From the NCBI RefSeq assembly GCF_002929535.1, contig NZ_PJJO01000056.1, positions 124,001 through 188,000 of the forward strand: a stretch of DNA of 64,000 nt, written 5' to 3'. This DNA is from Cryobacterium sp. Y11 (lineage in GTDB: Bacteria; Actinomycetota; Actinomycetes; Actinomycetales; Microbacteriaceae). Both the position numbers and the translations under genes were made by a program. Below are positions 1 through 8,810 of this stretch, in pieces. Position 1 is the first letter of the stretch, and each line of letters starts with the position of its first letter. The notes below the pieces were generated by a model. That model saw only the letters and a list, made by a program, of their open reading frames with translations. It searched no databases and was not told the DNA's origin.

Positions 1-5
1 GCGCG

Positions 6-854
6 CTAGCTCAGTTGACGATCCAGCAATGCGTCTTCAATTTCGGCGTCATTGAGCGGTTTGGCGGCGCGCTTTCGGGCCCGCTCATCGGCTCGTTCGC
101 GTTCGTCGGGGTCTTCGGCATTGACGCTTCGGTACTCCTCGCGCAGTGCCCAGCCCAGGCCGATGAAGGCGAGCAGCCCGAACACGAACCACTGGAAGGC
201 GTAGGAGAGGTGCGGGCCCTCGTCCCGGATCGGTTTCACGACAGCGACCGGGCGTTTCTCCGTCGCGGCGGGACTCTCGGTGTCCATCAGACCGTAGGCC
301 CCGGTATAGGTCGGCTGATCGAACCGTTCGGCAATGGTGCTGAGGTTGATCGTCGCAACCTGGTTACCGCTCGCGGTGCGACCGGGCAGGTCGGGTTCGG
401 TGGCCTTGAGACGGGCGACAACGGTAACCGTTCCGTTCGGCGGTGCCGGAACGGTGTCGGGAGCATCCTGCTCCTGCCCAGTGGGGAGCCAGCCCCGGTT
501 GACGATGAAAATCGTGCCATCGGATAGCAGCAATGGCGTCAGCACTTCGAAACCCGGGTTGACGTTGAGGGGGCGGTTGCGCGCAAGCATCTCGTCGTCG
601 GTGAGATAGGTGCCGGTCAGTTCCACCGGCATCCACTTTTGGGACTCGGTGAAGCCAGTCAGGTCGGGCAGCGCCGCAGTGACGGGGACGGGCTGTGAGT
701 CAAAATTGGAATCGATCTTGAACAATTCGGTCAGGGCTTCGTCGCGGCGAGCCAGCTGCCAGACGCCCAAGCCGGAACACACAGCGGCAAAGAGCATGGT
801 CAACGCGAGGTATCCGGCCCAGCGGCGACTGAACGCGAACTTCCATCCCGTCAT
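6..854 (-). CDS. SURF1 family cytochrome oxidase assembly protein
   Basis: 282-residue membrane protein of the SURF1/Shy1 family, which helps assemble the haem a-containing subunit I of cytochrome c oxidase. An N-terminal membrane segment (about residues 8-28, ending in GVWQLARRDE) and a C-terminal one (FQWFVFGLLAFIGLGWALREE, followed by an acidic/basic tail) flank an extracytoplasmic domain with the family-type stretch IFIVNRGWLP. The start was set at ATG 854 because its ATGA overlaps the stop of the upstream 80-residue gene, indicating translational coupling. A longer frame exists but would run into that gene. It is the last gene of a three-gene minus-strand operon. The oxidase it should serve lies at the other end of this window. 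Confidence 0.9.
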   Translation of the reverse strand: MTGWKFAFSRRWAGYLALTMLFAAVCSGLGVWQLARRDEALTELFKIDSNFDSQPVPVTAALPDLTGFTESQKWMPVELTGTYLTDDEMLARNRPLNVNPGFEVLTPLLLSDGTIFIVNRGWLPTGQEQDAPDTVPAPPNGTVTVVARLKATEPDLPGRTASGNQVATINLSTIAERFDQPTYTGAYGLMDTESPAATEKRPVAVVKPIRDEGPHLSYAFQWFVFGLLAFIGLGWALREEYRSVNAEDPDERERADERARKRAAKPLNDAEIEDALLDRQLS

Positions 855-1093
855 TGCTGGTCTCCGAGAGAGTCTTGCGCGCACGGCTCGAGTGCGCGTA
901 CCGTCAGTGGAAAGTCCCGCGCGGAAAGAAACTCGCGCAAATAGTCAACGTGTTCATTGCACGCCAGCCAGATTTTCACCCGATCCGTTGAATGGATGCG
1001 CGGGTTACGCCAGTCCAGCCGCCAGCGTCCCGCAGCGCGGCAGTCTGCCCGGGAACAGGTCGTCTGGTCCAGGGGCCGTCCCAAGCCGATCAT
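851..1093 (-). CDS. Small conserved Cys/His protein upstream of SURF1
   Basis: 80-residue soluble protein. Cysteine/histidine positions CSRADC near the N-terminus and LACNEH in the middle look like a single small zinc-binding knuckle (C-x4-C ... C-x2-H). The central RxxWRNPRIHxxDRVKxWLAC stretch is the conserved-looking core. Such short proteins recur next to SURF1 in Actinobacteria and are sometimes labelled acetone carboxylase in databases, a name with no visible support here. GGGGAG sits 5 nt before ATG 1093. Its stop overlaps the SURF1 start by 4 bp, so the two are probably co-translated. A role in oxidase maturation is possible but rests only on position. Confidence 0.75.
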   Translation of the reverse strand: MIGLGRPLDQTTCSRADCRAAGRWRLDWRNPRIHSTDRVKIWLACNEHVDYLREFLSARDFPLTVRALEPCAQDSLGDQQ

Positions 1094-1139
1094 CGCAACT
1101 CCCCGATCATCGCGCCGACACGCGCACCCGCGAGAGCAC

Positions 1140-1415
1140 TCACTTGACCTCGTTGTCGCCGCGGTAAACCTCGACGCCGCCCGGCCGCAGTACTTCGGCT
1201 GGGGGCGGAGAAATCTTTACGTTCGCAACGACCACGGCGAAGTATGGCAGCAGAATCGCGCCGAGCGCGCAGACCACCAACCACCAGCCGTGCACGAACA
1301 GCATGAGCACAATGCAGATGACACGAATTCCCATGGCAAGTGAATATTTGATCATCCGATTGCGGCGTTCAACCTCGGGGGAGGCGGGGAGTGAGGTGAT
1401 CGACTGCTGCTTCAT
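1140..1415 (-). CDS. DUF3099 family two-helix membrane protein
   Basis: 91 residues with two predicted membrane helices (about residues 25-42 and 44-64, including IRVICIVLMLFVHGWWLVV), a short charged N-terminus and a soluble C-terminal tail ending PGGVEVYRGDNEVK. The RMIKYSLAMGIRVIC run matches the actinobacterial DUF3099 family, whose function is unknown. It is the first gene of the minus-strand operon leading to SURF1, with 46 bp separating it from the next gene. Confidence 0.8.
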   Translation of the reverse strand: MKQQSITSLPASPEVERRNRMIKYSLAMGIRVICIVLMLFVHGWWLVVCALGAILLPYFAVVVANVKISPPPAEVLRPGGVEVYRGDNEVK

Positions 1416-1566
1416 GGGTCCATCGGATTCGTCTGAGGTGGAAACTCCACTAGGTCAAGCCTACGACTGTACGGCGCCGTTGTGACACGCCTTAAACTTG
1501 AATCTGCCGGGTATTTCCCGAACCCGATTAACGACCCAACGCCCAGCGCACCAGGACAGGAATCTC

Positions 1567-2277
1567 ATGACAACGACTAGAACGGTGCTGGTCACCGGCG
1601 GTAACCGCGGAATTGGCTTTGCCATCGCCGAAGAGTTCCTCGCCCAAGGGCACCGGGTGGCCGTGACGAGCCGGTCCGGGCATGGGCCGTCCGGGAGCCT
1701 CACGGTGCGGGCAGACGTGACCGACGCCGCATCCGTTGATGCCGCGTTCACCGAGATCGAGGCAACCTACGGGCCGGTCGAGGTCGTCGTGGCCAACGCG
1801 GGAATCACCCGCGACACCCTGCTCATGCGTATGTCAGAGGACGACTTCACCTCCGTTATCGATACCAACCTCAGCGGCGCCTTCCGCGTGGTCAAGCGCG
1901 CAAGCAAGGGCATGCTGAAGGCCAGGTTCGGCCGCATCGTGCTGATTTCCAGCGTGGTTGGGCTCTATGGCTCCGCCGGGCAGGTGAATTATTCGGCGTC
2001 GAAGAGCGGCCTGATCGGATTGGCCCGCTCGATCACCCGCGAGCTCGGTGCCCGCGGTATTACCGCAAACGTTGTCGCTCCCGGATTCATTGAAACCGAC
2101 ATGACCGCTGCCCTGCCCGAAGCCCAGCAGGTCGACTACAAGCGAAATATTCCGGCGGGCCGGTTCGCGACTCCCGGTGAAGTTGCGCGCGTGGTCGCTT
2201 GGCTAGCCGGTGACGACGCTGCCTACATTTCCGGGGCAGTCATTCCCGTCGACGGTGGCCTCGGCATGGGGCACTGA
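1567..2277 (+). CDS. fabG: 3-oxoacyl-ACP reductase FabG-type SDR
   Basis: 236-residue short-chain dehydrogenase that would reduce 3-oxoacyl-ACP with NADPH in fatty acid elongation. The cofactor loop TGGNRGIG is at the N-terminus, followed by NAG, the SS(V) serine and the canonical YSASK catalytic motif, and ending with the FabG-like GAVIPVDGGLGMGH. The annotated start is ATG 1567, preceded by AGGACAGG. An upstream TTG in frame would add 23 residues that fit no SDR. It stands alone, convergent with serB, without the inhA partner found beside mycobacterial fabG1. Confidence 0.9.
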   Translation: MTTTRTVLVTGGNRGIGFAIAEEFLAQGHRVAVTSRSGHGPSGSLTVRADVTDAASVDAAFTEIEATYGPVEVVVANAGITRDTLLMRMSEDDFTSVIDTNLSGAFRVVKRASKGMLKARFGRIVLISSVVGLYGSAGQVNYSASKSGLIGLARSITRELGARGITANVVAPGFIETDMTAALPEAQQVDYKRNIPAGRFATPGEVARVVAWLAGDDAAYISGAVIPVDGGLGMGH

Positions 2278-2319
2278 CCGATCAGGCCATCGCAAGCGAA
2301 CCCCGGTCGGGCTGCTCGT

Positions 2320-2973
2320 TCAGCCGCGCAGGCCGAGCAGTGGCAGTACCTGGCTGAGGTTGCAGACGTCGATCACGAGGTCAGCCTCACGCTTCACCCG
2401 CGGTTTAGCGTTGAACGCGACGGCGAGTCCGGCCGCGTCCATCATGCGGAGGTCGTTCGCTCCGTCACCGACCGCAATGGTCTGCGCGAGTGGGAGCTGT
2501 TCCGCGGCTGCCCATTCCCGCAGGGCCACCGCCTTTGCGTCGGCGTCAATGATCGGGCCGATTACGCGACCGGTCAGAAAGCCGCCCTGCGCCTCGAGCC
2601 GATTGGCTCGCCAGTAATCAAGCCGCAGGTCTGCGGCAAGCGGGTCAAGCAGCTCATGAAAGCCGCCTGACACCACGCCGACAACACCGCCGCCGGCGTG
2701 AATGCCCACGATCAGTTCGTGCACTCCGTCGGTCGGGCGGATGCGTCGCCCCACGTCGGCAAAGACGTTCTCCGGCAGCCCCGCCAGGGTCAACACCCGC
2801 TCGCGGAGACTCTCGGCAAAGTCGAGCTCACCGCGCATGGCGCGGTCGGTCACCTCGGCGACGCGATCGCGTGCGCCAGCGGCATCCGCCAGCAGCTCGA
2901 TCACCTCGTCTTGAATCAGGGTGGAGTCGGCGTCGAGGACGACGAGAAAACGTGCAGCGGTAGCGTGGATCAC
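2320..2973 (-). CDS. serB: Phosphoserine phosphatase SerB
   Basis: 217-residue HAD hydrolase catalysing the last step of serine synthesis (phosphoserine to serine). HAD motif I is DADSTLIQ at residues about 14-21, the SGGF serine loop is central, and [14 protein letters not shown] supplies the Mg-binding aspartates. It has the compact catalytic core without the ACT-like N-terminal extension of some SerB proteins. The start is GTG 2973, whose GTGA overlaps the glgC stop, so it is translationally coupled to glgC. Serine and glycogen synthesis share this operon only by position. Confidence 0.92.
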   Translation of the reverse strand: MIHATAARFLVVLDADSTLIQDEVIELLADAAGARDRVAEVTDRAMRGELDFAESLRERVLTLAGLPENVFADVGRRIRPTDGVHELIVGIHAGGGVVGVVSGGFHELLDPLAADLRLDYWRANRLEAQGGFLTGRVIGPIIDADAKAVALREWAAAEQLPLAQTIAVGDGANDLRMMDAAGLAVAFNAKPRVKREADLVIDVCNLSQVLPLLGLRG

Positions 2974-4214
2974 GGAGTAACGAGCACACCCTTACCGACC
3001 ACGGTGATGCCGGATTCGGTCACGCTGAAGCCTCGGGCACGGTCACGGTCCCGGTCGACCCCGACGGTGGCGCCGGGTTCGACGATGACTTCCTTGTCGA
3101 GGACTGCGCGCCGCACGATGGCTCCGGGCCTAATCTGCACCCGGTCGAAGATGATGGAGTCGACAACCTCGCAGGCGGAGCCGATCGAGGTCCAGGGTCC
3201 AAGCACGCTGCGCTCAATGTGAGCGCCAGAGATGACACAGCCCAGCGACACGATCGAGTCGATCATGGTGCCGAGGGCGCCCTTGCCGTCGCGAACAAAC
3301 TTGGCTGGCGGCGAGTTGAGCTGCATGCTAAAAATCGGCCAGTCCTGGTTGTACAGGTTGAACACTGGCAGCGCCGAAATGAGGTCTTGGTGCGCTTCAA
3401 AGAACGAATCGATCGTTCCGACGTCACGCCAGTAGTATCGGTCACGATCCGTTGATCCCGGCACCTCATTGCGTTGCAGGTCATAGACGCCGGCGTCGCC
3501 GCGCGACACGAAATCGGGAATGATGTCGCCACCCATGTCGTGACTGGAGTCGGTGCGCTCACCGTCACGCAGTACGGCTTCGATCAGCGCATCGGTGTTG
3601 AAGACGTAGTTGCCCATGGAGGCGAACACCTCGTGCGGGGCGTCGGCGAGGCCGACGGCATCCTTGGGTTTCTCCCGAAAGTCCGAGATTCGATCCGGCG
3701 TTTTGGCATCCACTTCGATGACGCCGAACTGGTCGGCGAGACCGATCGGCTGGCGAATGGCCGCGACGGTAGCCGACAGTCCAGACGCGATGTGGGCGTC
3801 AATCATCTGACTGAAGTCCATGCGGTAAACGTGGTCGGCACCGACCACGACGACGATGTCAGGTTTTTCATCGTGAATGAGATTGAGGCTCTGCAAGATG
3901 GCGTCAGCTGAGCCGCTGAACCAACGCTTGCCGAGACGCTGCTGCGCCGGCACCGAGGCGATGTACGAGTTGAACAACCCGCCAGAGACATGCCAGGTTT
4001 GCGAGACGTGACGGTCCAGGCTGTGTGACTTGTATTGCGTCAACACGACGATCTGGGTCACACCCGAGTTAATGAGATTGGAGAGGGCGAAATCCACCAG
4101 ACGGTAATGCCCACCAAAGGGCACCGCCGGCTTGGCCCTGTCCTCGGTCAGCGGCATCAGCCGCTTTCCCTCACCACCCGCGAGTACGATTCCAAAAATC
4201 TTCTTGGCCTTCAT
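2970..4214 (-). CDS. glgC: Glucose-1-phosphate adenylyltransferase GlgC
   Basis: 414-residue ADP-glucose pyrophosphorylase making ADP-glucose from glucose-1-phosphate and ATP, the committed step for glycogen or maltose-1-phosphate. Visible motifs are the nucleotide-binding [23 protein letters not shown] at the N-terminus (residues about 13-35), [17 protein letters not shown], and a C-terminal left-handed beta-helix region of hexapeptide-like repeats. ATG 4214 was chosen over a longer frame. A TACTGT hexamer ends exactly 6 nt upstream, fitting a leaderless mRNA. It is divergent from glgA, an arrangement also known in mycobacteria (Rv1213/Rv1212c). Confidence 0.95.
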   Translation of the reverse strand: MKAKKIFGIVLAGGEGKRLMPLTEDRAKPAVPFGGHYRLVDFALSNLINSGVTQIVVLTQYKSHSLDRHVSQTWHVSGGLFNSYIASVPAQQRLGKRWFSGSADAILQSLNLIHDEKPDIVVVVGADHVYRMDFSQMIDAHIASGLSATVAAIRQPIGLADQFGVIEVDAKTPDRISDFREKPKDAVGLADAPHEVFASMGNYVFNTDALIEAVLRDGERTDSSHDMGGDIIPDFVSRGDAGVYDLQRNEVPGSTDRDRYYWRDVGTIDSFFEAHQDLISALPVFNLYNQDWPIFSMQLNSPPAKFVRDGKGALGTMIDSIVSLGCVISGAHIERSVLGPWTSIGSACEVVDSIIFDRVQIRPGAIVRRAVLDKEVIVEPGATVGVDRDRDRARGFSVTESGITVVGKGVLVTP

Positions 4215-4293
4215 GTGTACACAGTAGGGCCTCCCCGGCAGGGCGAGGAGCACTATGTCTATGTCTCGTGTCGCCCTGCGCTACCTTTGCTCC
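4215..4293. promoter_or_regulatory. Divergent glgC/glgA promoter region
   Basis: The 79 bp between the two start codons carries a -10-like hexamer for each gene: TACTGT (complement of 4221-4226) 6 nt before the glgC ATG and TACCTT (4282-4287) 6 nt before the glgA ATG. Both would place the transcription start on the start codon. No clear -35 element or Shine-Dalgarno sequence was found for glgA. Coordinated control is an inference. Confidence 0.5.
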
Positions 4294-5475
4294 ATGCGAG
4301 TGGATCTGATGACCAAGGAATACCCCCCGGAAATCTATGGGGGAGCCGGTGTACACGTGACCGAGCTGGTGCGCGCTCTTCGACATGACATTGAGGTGAA
4401 CGTTCGGTGCTTCGGCGCGCCGCGCAACGCCCCCCTCACGTTCGCCTACGACGTTCCAGCCCAATTGGCCGACGCGAACGCGACACTCGGAACCCTCGGC
4501 GTTGACCTGCAAATGGCGCAGGATGCCGTCGGCGCCGACCTGGTGCACTCTCACACCTGGTACGCGAATGCCGCCGGACATCTCGCCAAAATGCTCCACG
4601 GCATCCCTCATGTCGTTACCGCGCACAGCCTGGAACCGCTGCGCCCGTGGAAGGCCGAGCAACTCGGCGGTGGATATCGCGTGTCAAGCTGGATCGAGAA
4701 AACCGCATTTGAAGCAGCGGATGCTGTGATCGCCGTCAGCGACGGCATGCGTCGGGACATCCTGCGCAGCTACCCGGCCCTCGACCCGAGCCGGGTGCAC
4801 ACGGTCTACAACGGCATCGATCTCGAGCAGTGGAAACCAACCCGGGATGAAGGTTTCGTGCGCGGGCTAGGAATAGATCCTGACCGTCCGTCCGTGGTCT
4901 TCGTGGGGCGCATCACCCGGCAGAAGGGCCTGCCCTACCTTCTACGGGCGGCCGCACTGCTGCCGCCCGAGGTGCAACTCATACTGTGCGCTGGCGCGCC
5001 AGACACCCCTGCCATTCTCGACGAGGTCACCGCTGGAGTCGAGGCACTGCAACAGCAACGCTCCGGTGTTGTCTGGATCAACCGTCTGTTGGCCCAGCAC
5101 GAACTCGCCGCTGTACTGACTCAGGGCACAGCCTTTGTCTGTCCGTCCATTTACGAGCCCCTCGGAATCGTCAATCTGGAGGCCATGGCCTGCGGCCTCG
5201 CCGTGGTGGGTACCGCCACCGGAGGAATCCCCGAGGTCGTCTCCGACGGCGCAACCGGGCGCCTCGTGCCGATCGAGCAAATCACTGACGGCACCGGTAC
5301 GCCGCTGAACCCCGACAAGTTCGTCGCCGACCTCGCCCGCACCCTCACCGAGGTGGTGAGCGATCCGACCCGCGCAGCCGAAATGGGGCGCGCCGGGCGA
5401 GTGCGGGCTGAGAAAGTATTCGGGTGGGCCCAGATCGCCACCCGCACCAGGGAGATTTACGCAGGCCTCCTCTGA
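4294..5475 (+). CDS. glgA: Glycogen synthase GlgA, actinobacterial (GlgM-like) type
   Basis: 393-residue GT4 glycosyltransferase using ADP-glucose. The N-terminal MRVDLMTKEYPPEIYGGAG, the SLEPLRPWKAEQLGGGY segment and the C-terminal CPSIYEPLGIVNLEAMACG donor site (E-x7-E) match the corynebacterial/mycobacterial GlgA family. In mycobacteria this enzyme (Rv1212c) was shown to make maltose-1-phosphate and was renamed GlgM, so the product could be alpha-maltose-1-phosphate rather than polymer. The start at ATG 4294 removes 13 residues of a longer frame and is supported by a -10-like TACCTT 6 nt upstream. Confidence 0.92.
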   Translation: MRVDLMTKEYPPEIYGGAGVHVTELVRALRHDIEVNVRCFGAPRNAPLTFAYDVPAQLADANATLGTLGVDLQMAQDAVGADLVHSHTWYANAAGHLAKMLHGIPHVVTAHSLEPLRPWKAEQLGGGYRVSSWIEKTAFEAADAVIAVSDGMRRDILRSYPALDPSRVHTVYNGIDLEQWKPTRDEGFVRGLGIDPDRPSVVFVGRITRQKGLPYLLRAAALLPPEVQLILCAGAPDTPAILDEVTAGVEALQQQRSGVVWINRLLAQHELAAVLTQGTAFVCPSIYEPLGIVNLEAMACGLAVVGTATGGIPEVVSDGATGRLVPIEQITDGTGTPLNPDKFVADLARTLTEVVSDPTRAAEMGRAGRVRAEKVFGWAQIATRTREIYAGLL

Positions 5476-5546
5476 CCTGGCCGCATCTCCCGGCACGCAC
5501 GGCTGCACGGTGTGTCGGCAGGCGCGGCGCCCGATAACATGGCTGT

Positions 5547-6329
5547 ATGGTCAACGTTTTGCATTTCACCGACGTCTCCGTCGTCCGCGGTGGCACCGCC
5601 ATTCTCAACTCTGTGAATTGGAGCGTCGACGATGACCAACGGTGGGTGATTCTCGGCCCCAATGGTGCCGGCAAGACGACGCTGCTGCAGATCGCTGCCG
5701 CATTCCTGCACCCGTCGAGCGGGCAGGCTCATGTGCTCGACGAGACGCTCGGCGGAACGGATGTCTTCGAGCTGCGTCCCCGCATCGGCTTCGCCTCAAC
5801 CGCTTTGGCGCGTAGGGTACCCGGCACCGAAAAGGTATTAGACGTCGTGATGACGGCCGCGTATTCCGTGACCGGCCGATGGAATGAAGAGTATGAGGCA
5901 ATCGACGAGCGCCGCGCCCAGCGCGTGCTGCAGGAATGGAACCTCGACCATCTTGCCGGTCGCAAGTTCGGCACCCTCAGTGACGGGGAACAGAAACGGG
6001 TGCAGATCGCCCGCTCGGTCATGACCGACCCGGAGATTCTCCTGCTCGACGAACCGGCCGCGAGCCTTGACCTCGGCGCCCGGGAATCCCTGCTGCAGCT
6101 GCTGGGCGGTTTCGCCCGCGAGGCCAACTCGCCAGCCATTATCATGGTGACCCATCACGTCGAAGAAATTCCCCTCGGATTCACCCACGTACTGCTGTTG
6201 GCGCAGGGCAAGATCGTTGCCTCTGGCCCGATCGCCGAGGCGCTCACCGCCGAAACCCTCAGCCAAACCTTCGGTCTCACCATCGAACTCACCGAGACCG
6301 ACGGTCGCTACGCTGCACGAGCAATCTAG
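5547..6329 (+). CDS. ABC transporter ATP-binding protein
   Basis: 260-residue stand-alone ABC ATPase. Walker A is GPNGAGKTT (about residue 36), the signature is LSDGEQKR, Walker B is [13 protein letters not shown], and the switch histidine is in [10 protein letters not shown]. The sequence resembles ATPases of the ModF/YlmA kind. No permease or binding protein is adjacent, so the substrate cannot be read from context. TAACAT ends 6 nt before ATG 5547, consistent with leaderless translation. Confidence 0.85.
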   Translation: MVNVLHFTDVSVVRGGTAILNSVNWSVDDDQRWVILGPNGAGKTTLLQIAAAFLHPSSGQAHVLDETLGGTDVFELRPRIGFASTALARRVPGTEKVLDVVMTAAYSVTGRWNEEYEAIDERRAQRVLQEWNLDHLAGRKFGTLSDGEQKRVQIARSVMTDPEILLLDEPAASLDLGARESLLQLLGGFAREANSPAIIMVTHHVEEIPLGFTHVLLLAQGKIVASGPIAEALTAETLSQTFGLTIELTETDGRYAARAI

Positions 6330-6510
6330 GCCGGAAACTCGCCTTCCGTGCAGCGCTTTACTGCCACAGCTTTCTGCTAAAGTTAGTGGCTGGCCGTCTG
6401 GTCAACCAGCTTGTCGTCGTTGTACCGTTGCACGGCGAGTGGGCCCAACAATCGAACAGCACTGTGACCAGTTACAAGTCTGTTCACCAGAAGTGCAAAA
6501 GGAAATCTTC

Positions 6511-6762
6511 ATGAAGTCTGACATCCACCCCGAGTACGCTGCCGTCGTGTTCCGCGACCTTGCCTCCGGCGCGACCTTCCTGACTCGTTCGACGGTCTCC
6601 AGTAAGAAGACCATCGAGTGGGAAGACGGAACCACGTACCCGGTCATCGACGTGGAAATCTCCTCCGAGTCGCACCCGTTTTACACGGGCAAGCAGCGCA
6701 TCATGGACTCCGCCGGACGCGTGGAGAAGTTCAACTCGCGCTACAAGGGCTTCGGCAAATAA
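6511..6762 (+). CDS. rpmE2: 50S ribosomal protein L31 type B
   Basis: 83-residue L31 of the C-minus (type B) class: it begins [16 protein letters not shown] and contains SHPFYTGKQ, with none of the CxxC zinc ligands of type A L31. AAAGGAA lies 7-8 nt before ATG 6511. In many bacteria the type B paralogue is induced under zinc limitation by Zur. No convincing Zur box was seen in the 180 bp upstream, so it may be the main L31 here. A strong terminator follows. Confidence 0.95.
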   Translation: MKSDIHPEYAAVVFRDLASGATFLTRSTVSSKKTIEWEDGTTYPVIDVEISSESHPFYTGKQRIMDSAGRVEKFNSRYKGFGK

Positions 6763-6780
6763 CTTCAGCTTCTCTCAACA

Positions 6781-6812
6781 AAAAAGCGACCAGCTCCGGC
6801 TGGTCGCTTTTT
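6781..6812. terminator. Bidirectional Rho-independent terminator after rpmE2
   Basis: A 14-bp perfect stem (AAAAAGCGACCAGC pairing with GCTGGTCGCTTTTT) closes a TCCG loop. The A tract on one side and T tract on the other make it usable from both strands: for rpmE2 on the plus strand and for the exonuclease gene ending at 6832 on the minus strand. Confidence 0.92.
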
Positions 6813-6831
6813 TGTGTCTGGAGCTGGTCAA

Positions 6832-7518
6832 TCAGCGCTGCGGCCAGGAGGTGTCGGCCAGAAATTCGGGATCGCGGCCGCGGCGCATGTATTCCTGGAA
6901 GCTTTCCGCCTGTTGCCGATACCAGGTGATTTGCAAGTCATGCAGCTCACCAAGGGAGCTGGGTAGCGCGCCGCCGTGCGCGCGGTGGATCGCTTGCGCC
7001 ACCCGGCCGGCGGCAATTGCATCCGCACCGGCATCGTGCGCGTCGTCGAGCGTAACACCGTAGAACGCACTCGTGACTTCGAGAGTGCGCTTACCCTTAC
7101 GGTATTTGTCGACAGCCTTATCGATGACCAAGGGGTCGACTACGGGGCTGGGGGAGACCAGCGGCGCGATGCCGTAGCGCACGGCTTCGCGATCGAGCAA
7201 GGTGAGGTCATATGGCGCGTTGTATGCCACGATAGGCAACCCGTCGGCCAAATGCCTGCGGAGGGCAGCAACGATCTCGGCCACGGCCTCTGTGGCGACG
7301 CGTCCGTGCTGCACGGCGTGCTCCGTCGTGATGCCGTGCACGTTGGTCGCGCCGACGGGAATCTCGACGCCCGGATCGACGAGCCAGTCGATGCGCTCGA
7401 CGGCGGCACCGCTCGCGTCGAGAACGGCGACGGTGGCCGACACAATGCGGCAGGTCTCTACGTCGATGCCGGTGGTCTCAAGGTCGAATACGGCGAGGTG
7501 ATCGCTCCAGGTGCTCAT
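6832..7518 (-). CDS. DnaQ-like 3'-5' exonuclease (DEDDh)
   Basis: 228-residue exonuclease of the DNA polymerase III epsilon type. ExoI is FDLETTGID (about residues 11-19), ExoII is YNAPYDLTLLD and ExoIII is HDAGADAIAAGR, giving the DEDDh set. It is a stand-alone domain, shorter than polymerase-fused versions, so it may act in repair or nucleotide trimming rather than as the replicase proofreader. TAGGGT ends 6 nt before ATG 7518, indicating leaderless expression. Its 3' end abuts the shared terminator. Confidence 0.87.
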   Translation of the reverse strand: MSTWSDHLAVFDLETTGIDVETCRIVSATVAVLDASGAAVERIDWLVDPGVEIPVGATNVHGITTEHAVQHGRVATEAVAEIVAALRRHLADGLPIVAYNAPYDLTLLDREAVRYGIAPLVSPSPVVDPLVIDKAVDKYRKGKRTLEVTSAFYGVTLDDAHDAGADAIAAGRVAQAIHRAHGGALPSSLGELHDLQITWYRQQAESFQEYMRRGRDPEFLADTSWPQR

Positions 7519-7855
7519 ACGTCAACCCTAGGGCCGACCACCGACACTCTTCCGCCGCCCGGGGATAGGGACTGTCACGGGCGTCTCTGCGTACGCCATC
7601 ACCGTCCATATCCGCATAATCAAATTCGGCATTCGGGAAATCACTAGACGATTGAGTGAAGCGTGAGAGCGCCTTGGAACTTCTTCACGACCGCACCGAC
7701 CTCGCGATGATCGTTGTTGGCATGCATGGAAGCGACCCGGGATTCCGCCAGTACCCCCGGTTCTAGTCGACTCAATCTGAAACAGTGGGTCGCCGCGACG
7801 CAGCCCGACGATGTCATCTCAACGCAAAGAAGACGATAAACACCAAGGGGATTTT
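7519..7855. other. Intergenic region with no recognisable gene
   Basis: 337 bp between the exonuclease start and the lipoprotein start. The left edge holds the leaderless promoter of the exonuclease, and AAGGGG just before 7856 is the lipoprotein's ribosome site. A 36-codon open frame, GTG 7656 to TAG 7766, has protein-like composition (DRTDLAMIVVGMHGSD) but no family I recognise. It could be a gene remnant. Confidence 0.4.
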
Positions 7856-8572
7856 ATGAAGCGTGTGACAAACTTATTGGCCGTAGCGACCGCAACGGCT
7901 GTTATCTTGTCAGGCTGCCAAGCGGAGCAACCCGTTGCGCCTGTTTCGTCAGCGTCGGTTTCTTCGACCCCCGCCCAGACGCATGAACCCACTGCGCAGG
8001 AATCTGCTCAGGCGTGGGCGGATAAGACTTTCGGAACGTTCGAGGCTTTCACCGTCACCGGTAGCGGTGCTGATGAAATTGTCTTTCCCGATGACGCTAA
8101 ATCAGGCTTTTACACCATCTCGTGGGCGCCCGGCCACTGGGCCGATGAGCAGTCCGGCGCGCAGGTTTATGGTGAAGACGGCACGTACCACGAGGCTGGC
8201 ATGGCAGATTATCAAGGCGATGTCGCCAGTGTCGCGTATGGCTTGGACACCACCGTTGGCCCGGCAGGCTGGATCACCGTCGGGCCCGGCGCGGGCGACT
8301 GGTCCATTACCGTATCGCCCATTTCAGCACTTCCAGCACTACCCGAGACCGGCGGCTACGACGCCTATCTGTATGCGGGCGCGGAGCAACCGGTCATCTT
8401 CTCGTCCACAAACTCGGGGCGGGTCAACGTTCGACAGTTCAACGGCATCGATCCGACCGACAGCATCCTCCCTCAACAAGACTTCACGGCTGTTGGAACT
8501 CTTCTCGCTGGCCCCAGCGTCGTCAACGTCCAGCTGAAAAGCGTGAGCCCCTGGACACGATCCACGAATTAG
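7856..8572 (+). CDS. Predicted lipoprotein of unknown function
   Basis: 238 residues. A basic N-terminus and hydrophobic stretch lead to the lipobox VILSGC, with the cysteine at residue 20, then a Pro/Ser/Thr-rich linker and a mature domain rich in Gly, Trp and acidic residues. I recognise no catalytic or binding motif. ATG 7856 was chosen because AAGGGG lies 5-9 nt upstream and because it places the signal peptide at the terminus. A longer frame from 7811 would bury it. It starts the accessory patch that runs to the trehalose synthase gene. Confidence 0.75.
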   Translation: MKRVTNLLAVATATAVILSGCQAEQPVAPVSSASVSSTPAQTHEPTAQESAQAWADKTFGTFEAFTVTGSGADEIVFPDDAKSGFYTISWAPGHWADEQSGAQVYGEDGTYHEAGMADYQGDVASVAYGLDTTVGPAGWITVGPGAGDWSITVSPISALPALPETGGYDAYLYAGAEQPVIFSSTNSGRVNVRQFNGIDPTDSILPQQDFTAVGTLLAGPSVVNVQLKSVSPWTRSTN

Positions 8573-8810
8573 CGCGGGCGACACGACCTGATCAGCGGTC
8601 AGGTCGATGAGGGTGGGGCCTCGAATCAAGCGCAACAGAGCGTGTGCACCTATCACGTACACGGTGTCCTGTAGAGGGTTCGGATATGGGACAAGACCGA
8701 GTGTCGTCTATCGGTCGGTCCTGGATCACTGCGGCTGTCCGGTTGGCGAACGCTTAATCAGCCCAAGCGGGACCCCTCGGCGGGGTAGGGATCTCTGGGA
8801 TACTTCTTGG
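8573..8810. other. Intergenic region with terminator-like hairpin
   Basis: 238 bp without a convincing gene. An 8-bp inverted repeat at 8584-8606 (CGACCTGA, 7-nt loop, TCAGGTCG) lies just after the lipoprotein stop and could end its transcript, though it has no T tract. A smaller GC hairpin (ACCCC/GGGGT) lies at about 8772-8786, just before the deaminase start. Confidence 0.4.

Noticed and set aside
6330..6510. Zur or zinc-responsive site upstream of rpmE2
   Set aside because: No convincing palindrome of the TGATAATNATTATCA kind was found.
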